Source: Beijerinckiaceae bacterium
GTDB lineage: Bacteria > Pseudomonadota > Alphaproteobacteria > Rhizobiales > Beijerinckiaceae
Reading direction: 5' to 3'
Assembly: GCA_947455285.1 (NCBI GenBank)
Contig: CANGOK010000002.1
Coordinates: forward strand, 1 to 41,846
Length of the DNA stretch: 41,846 nt
The notes under the pieces are model-generated. The model did not search any database. It saw nothing but the letters and a program-made list of their open reading frames with translations, and was not told the DNA's origin. A program made the translations under genes and the position numbers. Positions 35,932 to 41,846 of the stretch are shown here, piece by piece (position 1 is the stretch's first letter; every line of letters starts with the position of its first letter).

Positions 35932-37341
35932 ATGAGTGCAGAGCAGCGCCGTATTTGGGAAGAACTAGACCGCCAATATGAAACCAGTTGCTGCGCGCAG
36001 ATCGCTCGTCATGCCTTGAAGGTTTCCTTTGCTGATCTGCCTCCCGATGTGGTGCATCATGCCAAGCGAAACCTGCTTGACGGATTGGGTTGCGCCATTG
36101 GTGGTTTCAAGGCGCCGGGTCGCGCGGCCTGCGAGGCGACGGCGCTCGCTCTTGGCGGGCCACCGGAAGCGACGATTTTCGGTAGCGGCCTGAAGACGGG
36201 CGCCAGCAGCGCGACGCTCGTCAATTCATTCATGCTCCGCTTTCTGGAATATAATGACATTGGCGGCGGCAATCACAATGAGGAGGCCATTCCGGCGCTC
36301 TTTGCGGTTGCAGAGGCGCATCGCCGGTCGGGTGCTGATTTTCTAACGGCCCTCGTCATCTCCTATGAGATTGGCGCCCGCGTGATTCTAGCAGCGCAAG
36401 GCGGCGCATCGGCCTATGATCGGCATGGATGGTCGACGGACGCTCGTGGGGGCATAAACATGCCTCCCGCCATCGCGCGTCTGATGGGGCTGAGCGTTTC
36501 GCAGGCTGCGCACGCCATCGCAATATGCACCAGCCGCGGCATTCCGCTTGGAATTCTTGACGCTGATGGCGAAGAAAATTCCATGGCCAAGAACCTGCGG
36601 TTCGGCGCCATCACGCGCGACGCGATACTCGCCTGCACGCTGGCTAAGAATGATTTTACCGGGCCCTTGCGCGTGATCGAAGGCGAGGGGGGCTATCAGC
36701 GTAGCGTCATGTGCGGCGAGATGGATCTCTCCGCGCTCACGGATTTTTCCGGCTGGAAAATCCGTGACACGCGCCACAAGACTCTATGCGTCAATGGCAG
36801 CACTCATGGCCATGTATTCGCCACCATCGCGATCGTGACTGAACATGATCTCAGGCCGGCCGATATCGAGCGCGTCATCATTGGCGCGAGCGCGCGTGAG
36901 GCTCGCCATACGACCGCCATCGCCAAGAAATATCCGCGCAACGCGGAGACGGCGGACCACAGCGCCTATTATGCGAACGCATTCGCGATCAAGCATCGAG
37001 GATTCGGGCCAAGCTCGGCGGATCCAATTCATTTCACCGATCCGGAGATCGTCGAACTTATCGAGCGGATCGAAGTTCATGCGGATCCGCAACTTCCTCC
37101 GCGCGGTCGCGGCGGCGTCAGCGAGATACATACTAGGGATGGGCGAGTCTTCCGAAAACATTGCGAAGCGCTGGTCGATGAGCAGAGCGACGCTGTTCTT
37201 GAAGCCAAGTTCCGCGAGATGGCTGAGGAAGCGATGCAGCGCGCCGCCGTCGATGCGCTGATTGACGCCATCTGGACTGTGGATCGCGCGCCGAACCTTG
37301 ATAATCTCGCAAAGATGATGACTTTCGCTCCCCGAGGCTGA
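35932..37341 (+). CDS. MmgE/PrpD family protein
   Basis: The track starts at a TTG (35896); the ATG at 35932 (MSAEQRRIWEEL) gives 469 aa and lies downstream of GAGGAAG. Family marks: HHAKRNLLDGLGCAIGGF, FLEYNDIGGGNHNEEAIPALFAVAEAH, KTLCVNGSTHGHVFATIAI and AYYANAFAIKHR (cited in parts). Family members include 2-methylcitrate dehydratase and cis-aconitate decarboxylase, acting on tricarboxylates or related acids. The TctC gene starts 2 nt after its stop. In this cluster it may dehydrate or decarboxylate a pathway acid. Confidence 0.85.
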   Translation: MSAEQRRIWEELDRQYETSCCAQIARHALKVSFADLPPDVVHHAKRNLLDGLGCAIGGFKAPGRAACEATALALGGPPEATIFGSGLKTGASSATLVNSFMLRFLEYNDIGGGNHNEEAIPALFAVAEAHRRSGADFLTALVISYEIGARVILAAQGGASAYDRHGWSTDARGGINMPPAIARLMGLSVSQAAHAIAICTSRGIPLGILDADGEENSMAKNLRFGAITRDAILACTLAKNDFTGPLRVIEGEGGYQRSVMCGEMDLSALTDFSGWKIRDTRHKTLCVNGSTHGHVFATIAIVTEHDLRPADIERVIIGASAREARHTTAIAKKYPRNAETADHSAYYANAFAIKHRGFGPSSADPIHFTDPEIVELIERIEVHADPQLPPRGRGGVSEIHTRDGRVFRKHCEALVDEQSDAVLEAKFREMAEEAMQRAAVDALIDAIWTVDRAPNLDNLAKMMTFAPRG

Positions 37342-37342
37342 C

Positions 37343-38362
37343 ATGAAATCTTTGACACACCAGCTGGCGGCGTTCGTCGCTTTTTGCGCGACGGCTTGCG
37401 CGGGCGCCAAAGTCTATGCAGCCGATTTCTATCAGGGCAAGACGCTTACGATCATCGTGGGGTTCAGCTCTGGCGGCGGCTATGACATGACGGCGCGGCT
37501 CTATTCGCGTCACTACGGTCGGCACCTGCCAGGAAATCCGCAAATCGTCGTCAGCAATATGCCGGGCGCTGGAAGCGTCGTGGCGGCGACCAATCTTTAT
37601 GGCGCGCAGCCGCAGGACGGCACCCGCCTTGGCATCGTCGCTGGCGGCGCCGTCATTGAGCCGTTGCTTGGCGTGCAGGCCAAATATGATGCGCGCAAGT
37701 TCCAGTGGATTGGCGGGCGTAGCGTCGAGCCGAGCATTTGCGCCATCTGGCACGAGTCCCCCGTCAAGACGATGCAGGATGCGATGACGAGTGAAGTGAT
37801 CGTCGGCGCTTCTGGGCCGGGGTCGCGTACGCTGACCTATCCAAAATTGCTGAATGAACTGATCGGTACGAAGTTCAAGGTCGTTACGGGTTATCCCGGC
37901 AGTAACGAAATCAGGCTCGCCATGGAGCGCAAGGAGGTGGGCGGTCAGTGCGGGCTTGCATGGGGCACGGCCAAGACGCGCCTGCCCGATTGGCTCACCG
38001 AACGCAAACTGACCTTGCTCACGCAATTTGGGCTGACGCCAGCCAGCGATCTGCCGGACGTTCCGCTTGCCGCCCAATTCGCCAAAAATGAACGCGATCG
38101 AAAGGCGATTGAGTTTCTCGAATCCGACGCCATTCTCGCCTGGCCACTCTTTGCGCCGCCAGCCACGCCGCAAGAGCGCATGGCGGATCTGCGCCAGGGT
38201 TTCTCCGCCATGCTCAGGGATCCAGAACTTCTCGCCGATGCGCAGAAGCAGGGGCTCGACGTGGAAGAAGTTTCAGGGGCGACGTTGCAGAAAGTGATCG
38301 AGGATCTCTATGCGACCCCGAATGACGTTCTCGAAGTGGTGAAGCGTTCGATGGCGGAATAG
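37343..38362 (+). CDS. TctC/Bug-family solute-binding protein (copy 2)
   Basis: 339 aa with a signal peptide ending near KVYAAD. FYQGKTLTIIVGFSSGGGYD and NMPGAGSVVAATNLYG match the receptor family and resemble the orphan protein at 3015-4040 more than the neighbouring copy 3. It starts 2 nt after the PrpD stop, so it is co-translated with the pathway. No tctA/tctB genes are in view. The ligand is probably an aromatic or carboxylic substrate of the cluster. Confidence 0.86.
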   Translation: MKSLTHQLAAFVAFCATACAGAKVYAADFYQGKTLTIIVGFSSGGGYDMTARLYSRHYGRHLPGNPQIVVSNMPGAGSVVAATNLYGAQPQDGTRLGIVAGGAVIEPLLGVQAKYDARKFQWIGGRSVEPSICAIWHESPVKTMQDAMTSEVIVGASGPGSRTLTYPKLLNELIGTKFKVVTGYPGSNEIRLAMERKEVGGQCGLAWGTAKTRLPDWLTERKLTLLTQFGLTPASDLPDVPLAAQFAKNERDRKAIEFLESDAILAWPLFAPPATPQERMADLRQGFSAMLRDPELLADAQKQGLDVEEVSGATLQKVIEDLYATPNDVLEVVKRSMAE

Positions 38363-38504
38363 CGCGCAATCAAACCGGCCTGCCTCGATTGGCTGCAGCC
38401 CGCGAACCCTTGCGGGGTATCCAAGCCGAATGACGAAGGTTAGATTGCGCGCGCGGCCGCCAAGCGACGCAGCTTGGGCGGAACTTTGGGGGAGGTCGAT
38501 AGCC

Positions 38505-39476
38505 ATGAAATTTGGACAGAAGGCAATGGCATGTATGGCGCTTGCTTTCGGCCTTTGGGCGGGCGCATCCGCACAGGGGCAGGCCCAGCCCTTTCCAAGC
38601 CAGACGATCCGCATCGTTTCGCCCTATCCCGCCGGGGGCCTCGGAGACATTTTGCCGCGCATCGTGGCGGCGGGAATGAGCGAGCGAACTGGCGCCCTTG
38701 TCATCGTTGAAAACGTTCCCGGCGCAAGTCAGGTGATTGGCGTTGAGGCGGTAATGAAAGCCAAGCCCAATGGCTACACCCTGCTTTTCGCAAGTTCGAC
38801 GAGCATGGGCATCAACGTCGCAGCGTCCAAAAGCCTGCGCTATGACCCCGTTCGGGATTTCGCGCCCATCGGCATCTCTTTCTCAACCCCGCTTTATCTC
38901 GTCGTAAATCCCAAGCTTCCCGTCCATTCAGTGAAGGAGCTGGTCGATTACGCGAAGAAAAATCCGGGCAAGCTGTCCTTCGCATCTGGTGGAACAGCTT
39001 CATCGAACCACCTTGCAGGCGAAATGTTCAAGGAGCTCGCGGGCGTCGATATCATTCATGTTCCCTTTAAAGGCATGGGCCCCGCGCTCACGGACCTCCT
39101 TGGTGGACATGTGGATATGATGTTCGGTAGCGAGGGCGCTGAACAGGCGCGGCAGGGAACGGTGCGGGCGCTCGCGGTGAGCACTGCTGAAAGATCCCTC
39201 ACGGCGCCGGAAATCCCGACCATGCAGGAAGCAGGGGTCGCTGGTTATGACCTGAGCATCTGGTTCGGCTTCATGGCGCCCACAGGCACGCCGGAGCCCA
39301 TCATCGACTATCTTTCACGCGAGATTCAGGCGGCGCTCTCCGATCCAAAGGTCAAGGCGCGGGCGAATGGCGCGGAAGTAACCCCCACCACCCCGCAAGA
39401 GATGGGGCGGCGCATTCCCCAGGACATCACGATGTGGCGCAAGCTGATCCAGGACGCCCACGTGACCCTTCAATAG
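38505..39476 (+). CDS. TctC/Bug-family solute-binding protein (copy 3)
   Basis: The track start at 38430 is unlikely; the ATG at 38505 follows GGGGGAGG and a signal peptide (MKFGQKAMACMALAFGLWAGASAQG), giving 323 aa. It is a typical Bug receptor: PSQTIRIVSPYPAGGLGD, VENVPGASQVIG and FVPFKGMGPALTDLLGGHVD-like stretches. It belongs to the more common Bordetella-type subgroup, so it differs from copy 2. The following monooxygenase ATG is 11 nt past its stop. Confidence 0.9.
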   Translation: MKFGQKAMACMALAFGLWAGASAQGQAQPFPSQTIRIVSPYPAGGLGDILPRIVAAGMSERTGALVIVENVPGASQVIGVEAVMKAKPNGYTLLFASSTSMGINVAASKSLRYDPVRDFAPIGISFSTPLYLVVNPKLPVHSVKELVDYAKKNPGKLSFASGGTASSNHLAGEMFKELAGVDIIHVPFKGMGPALTDLLGGHVDMMFGSEGAEQARQGTVRALAVSTAERSLTAPEIPTMQEAGVAGYDLSIWFGFMAPTGTPEPIIDYLSREIQAALSDPKVKARANGAEVTPTTPQEMGRRIPQDITMWRKLIQDAHVTLQ

Positions 39477-39487
39477 GAGAAGTTTTT

Positions 39488-40627
39488 ATGGCCAGTGGTC
39501 CGATCCATATCGGGATCGTCGGCGCGGGCATCGGCGGTCTCGCCGCCGCGTCCTTATTGTTGAAACGCGGCTTCGAGGTCACGGTTTTTGAACAGGCGGG
39601 AGCTTTTGCGCGCGTCGGCGCAGGCATTCAGCAAAGCCCGAATGTGATGAAGGTGCATCGTGGACTCGGCATTGAGAAGCGCTTGCGTGAGTTGGCTTTC
39701 GCGCCGTTGACTTCACTTAACCGTGACGCCGTCACGGGCGCGACGACGAATGAATTTCCGCTCGGCCGCGAAGTTGAGGAACGTTATGGCGCGCCCTTCC
39801 TCGCCATGCATCGCGGCGATTTGCATGAGGCGCTGGCCGATCTCGTTCCAACGAGCAACTTGCGGCTCGGTTACAAGTTGAAGGCGATCGATCAGGATGG
39901 ATCGAAGGTCCGCTTGAGCTTTGAAAATGGCGAGATCGCCAGTCTTGACGCAGTCGTCGCGGCTGATGGCGTGCATTCGCTGGTGCGCGACTATGTGTCG
40001 GGTCCGGAGCAGCCGAAGTTCACGGGCCGCGTCGCCTATCGAACGACCTATCCGACTTCGCTCCTGAGGGGCGTTGATATCGGTTCATCACGCACCAAGT
40101 GGTGGGGCGCCGACAGGCATATCGTCATCTATTACACGACCGCCGCGCGCAATGAGGTTTATTTCACCACCAGCACGCCGGAAAAGGCCGACTGGATGAC
40201 GCGTGAAAGCTGGTCCACCAAGGGCGATCTGGAAGAACTGAAGGAAGCGTTCAAGACGTTTCATTCGGACGTTCGTGCGGTCATCGCAGCGGCGCCTGAG
40301 GTTCACAAATGGGGCATCTTCGAACGCGATCCCTTGCCCAACTGGACCAAGGGCCGCATCACTCTGCTTGGGGACTCATGTCATCCAATGACGCCTTATA
40401 TGGCGTCAGGCGCCGCCATGGCCCTTGAGGATGCCGTGATACTCGCCCGCGCGTTTGATAGTTTCGATGGAGTGGAGCGCGCCTTTGGGGCTTATGAAGC
40501 GACGCGCAAGCCGCGGACATCGGCGGTTCAGGCTGGCTCTGGCGCGAATACCTGGATGCGCAACGCCACCAATCCCGACTGGCTCTATGGCCATGATGTC
40601 TGGACCGAGCAGTTGACGCTGGGCTGA
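39488..40627 (+). CDS. NicC-like FAD-dependent monooxygenase
   Basis: 379 aa from the ATG at 39488 (AGGAGAAG upstream); the track start at 39434 is inside the previous gene. GIVGAGIGGLAAAS, DG motif AADGVHS and GRITLLGDSCHPMTPYMASGAAMALEDA place it among class A flavin hydroxylases. It strongly resembles 6-hydroxynicotinate 3-monooxygenase (NicC): KWWGADRHIVIYYTT and C-terminal NPDWLYGHDVW. From memory NicC has an active-site His in GAGIHIGPNVMK; here the position is Gln (Q48, GAGIQQSPNVMK). So the substrate may be a related hydroxy-heteroaromatic or hydroxybenzoate. It is the last plus-strand gene and converges with the molybdenum hydroxylase. Confidence 0.85.
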   Translation: MASGPIHIGIVGAGIGGLAAASLLLKRGFEVTVFEQAGAFARVGAGIQQSPNVMKVHRGLGIEKRLRELAFAPLTSLNRDAVTGATTNEFPLGREVEERYGAPFLAMHRGDLHEALADLVPTSNLRLGYKLKAIDQDGSKVRLSFENGEIASLDAVVAADGVHSLVRDYVSGPEQPKFTGRVAYRTTYPTSLLRGVDIGSSRTKWWGADRHIVIYYTTAARNEVYFTTSTPEKADWMTRESWSTKGDLEELKEAFKTFHSDVRAVIAAAPEVHKWGIFERDPLPNWTKGRITLLGDSCHPMTPYMASGAAMALEDAVILARAFDSFDGVERAFGAYEATRKPRTSAVQAGSGANTWMRNATNPDWLYGHDVWTEQLTLG

Positions 40628-40636
40628 TGATGGGGC

Positions 40637-40659
40637 GGCGCCGGGAATGTCCCGGCGCC
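40637..40659. terminator. Bidirectional hairpin between convergent genes
   Basis: A perfect 10-bp stem (GGCGCCGGGA / TCCCGGCGCC) with a 3-nt loop in the 39-bp gap between the convergent monooxygenase and molybdopterin genes. No T-run on either side, so it is a stable stem that probably limits read-through both ways. Confidence 0.6.
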
Positions 40660-40666
40660 AACTCGC

Positions 40667-41846
40667 TCAGGTGCGCTGCGGTCCTTCCAGCGCCTTCAGC
40701 ACTCGCTCAGGCGTCATCGGGAACTGACGCATGCGCACGCCTGTCGCATCGAAGAACGCATTGGCTATGGCGGCCGCTGTGGCGCCCATGACCTCTTCGC
40801 CGGCGCCGGTGGAAGGTTCGTTCATGCGCTGAACGACGACTGGCGTGACTTCGGGATGTTCGGCGAAGCGCAAGACCTGATAGGTGCTCCAGTCGAGGCT
40901 GGTGACGCCATTGTCGTCGAATGCCACTTCCTCCTTCAGCACACGGCTTACAGACTGGATCATCTGGCCGACCATCTGGTTTTCGACGAGCGCCGGATTG
41001 ACCGTGAGGCCGCAATCCATCGCGCCATAGAGCTTCTTGGTGATGATGACGCCAGTCTTGCGGTTGACCTCGATCTCGGCGACGGCCGCGCCATAGGACA
41101 CATGGTGCGTGCCTAGCGCGACGCCACGGCCGCGAACGACATCGCCGCTGGGCGCCTGCGAGCCCATGACCTTCGGTTGCCAATTAGCGGCTTTGATTGC
41201 GGCGTCGAGCACGCCGAGCCAACGCTCGTCGCCAATGTTGCGGCGACGGAAGGCGACTGGGTCCATCTTAACGGCGACCGCGAGTTCATCGATCGTCTGC
41301 TCGGAGGCGAATGCGAAAGATAGATCGAGGGGCGAACGCAGCGCTGCGCCGCGCAGATAATTCACCATCGGCGCCGCATGGCTCGTCACGCGGCGGTTGG
41401 CGATCTTGTACATGGAGCCGGTGCTGATGGGATTTACCGTGATCGATCCCGACCCGCTTGCGCGCTCCACGCCCGCCTTGGTCCTTGCGCTGTCCGAGAC
41501 CGTTGAAGTGATGGTCCAGCCGTGCTGCCAGCCATCATATTCATAGGCGATGATATCGCCTTCGGCGTTCACGCCCGCGCGCACTTCAGCGGCATGGGCC
41601 GGCCCGTAGTTGTCCCATCCGAGTTCATCCCAGCGCATGAATTGCACACGCACGGGCTTGCCGGTCTCCGTCGCCATTATGGCGGCAGCCTGTGTTGCGT
41701 CCTCATAGCAGGAGCGACCGAAGGTGCCGGAACCCTCGAAATACTGAACGCGGATCTTGCCTTCGGGAATGCCGAGCACTTCGGAGACCTGCTTGCGAGA
41801 ACTATAGACGTCCTGCGTCGGCGATTTGATCACCAGCTGTTCGCCC
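40667..41846 (-). CDS. Xanthine-dehydrogenase-family molybdopterin-binding subunit (partial)
   Basis: About 393 residues of the C-terminal part, open to the right edge (frame continues as GEQLVIKSPTQDVY before the track start). Visible: GTFGRSCYEDATQAAAIMA, LRGAALRSPLDLSFAFASEQTIDELA, GAAVAEIEVNRKTGVI, DCGLTVNPALVENQMVGQM, the latter like the Mo-cofactor segments of CoxL/isoquinoline/nicotinate-type hydroxylases, and EPSTGAGEEVMGATAAAIANAFFDATG with the catalytic Glu. These enzymes hydroxylate heteroaromatic rings with water. Facing a NicC-like enzyme, it could supply the first hydroxylation. The small FeS subunit is beyond the window. Confidence 0.88.
   Translation of the reverse strand, partial: GEQLVIKSPTQDVYSSRKQVSEVLGIPEGKIRVQYFEGSGTFGRSCYEDATQAAAIMATETGKPVRVQFMRWDELGWDNYGPAHAAEVRAGVNAEGDIIAYEYDGWQHGWTITSTVSDSARTKAGVERASGSGSITVNPISTGSMYKIANRRVTSHAAPMVNYLRGAALRSPLDLSFAFASEQTIDELAVAVKMDPVAFRRRNIGDERWLGVLDAAIKAANWQPKVMGSQAPSGDVVRGRGVALGTHHVSYGAAVAEIEVNRKTGVIITKKLYGAMDCGLTVNPALVENQMVGQMIQSVSRVLKEEVAFDDNGVTSLDWSTYQVLRFAEHPEVTPVVVQRMNEPSTGAGEEVMGATAAAIANAFFDATGVRMRQFPMTPERVLKALEGPQRT

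Noticed and set aside
37133-38173. 346-aa minus-strand ORF
   Set aside because: Shadow of PrpD and TctC copy 2.

Overview
The window looks like chromosome of a GC-rich alphaproteobacterium of the order Hyphomicrobiales (Rhizobiales). Pointers are the rpmH-rnpA-yidC-engB-argB order, the dnaK/dnaJ pair, a BcsS-type cellulose operon, an alphaproteobacterial XRE regulator and a phage-type DNA polymerase relic. A family-level call (for example Beijerinckiaceae or Methylobacteriaceae relatives) would be a guess.

Layout. (1) 1-9.1 kb, minus strand: housekeeping block rpmH, rnpA, yidC, engB, argB, HAD pyrimidine nucleotidase, TctC-type binding protein, OsmC-like protein, dnaK, dnaJ (cut by the window edge). 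(2) 9.4-11.1 kb, plus strand: orphan sensor histidine kinase and tRNA-Arg(ACG). (3) 11.1-12.4 kb: gene-poor junction with a small XRE regulator and an 80-bp-spaced direct repeat. (4) 12.4-22.3 kb, minus strand: tightly coupled cellulose operon bcsS-bcsA-bcsB-bcsZ-TPR protein-multi-receiver protein. It has no BcsC. A small outer-membrane-like beta-barrel protein (BcsS) and a separate periplasmic TPR protein may share that role. (5) 22.3-25.0 kb: AT-richer decayed prophage or island debris with a polA-type pseudogene broken by an in-frame amber codon and carrying a partial internal duplication. (6) 25.0-31.0 kb, minus strand: five-gene operon (argininosuccinate-lyase-like enzyme, Asp/Glu-racemase-family protein, iron-type binding protein, fused permease, ATPase), divergent from a LysR regulator at 31.1-32.0 kb. 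It reads as uptake plus C-N cleavage of an amino-polycarboxylate-like compound. (7) 32.0-32.75 kb: decayed junction. (8) 32.75-40.6 kb, plus strand: catabolic cluster with a 30-aa ORF, extradiol-type VOC dioxygenase, truncated FAD-monooxygenase remnant, ACMSD-like amidohydrolase, GST, MmgE/PrpD protein, two TctC-type binding proteins and a NicC-like flavin monooxygenase. (9) 40.67 kb to the edge, minus strand: large molybdopterin subunit of a xanthine-dehydrogenase-family hydroxylase. Together (8) and (9) resemble a pathway that hydroxylates and opens an aromatic or N-heteroaromatic ring.

The most interesting candidates are the BcsC-less cellulose operon with a degenerate PilZ domain and a multi-receiver protein, the ASL-like/racemase/ABC operon, and the NicC-like cluster with altered active-site residues. 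All functions come from reading motifs by eye; no search was run.
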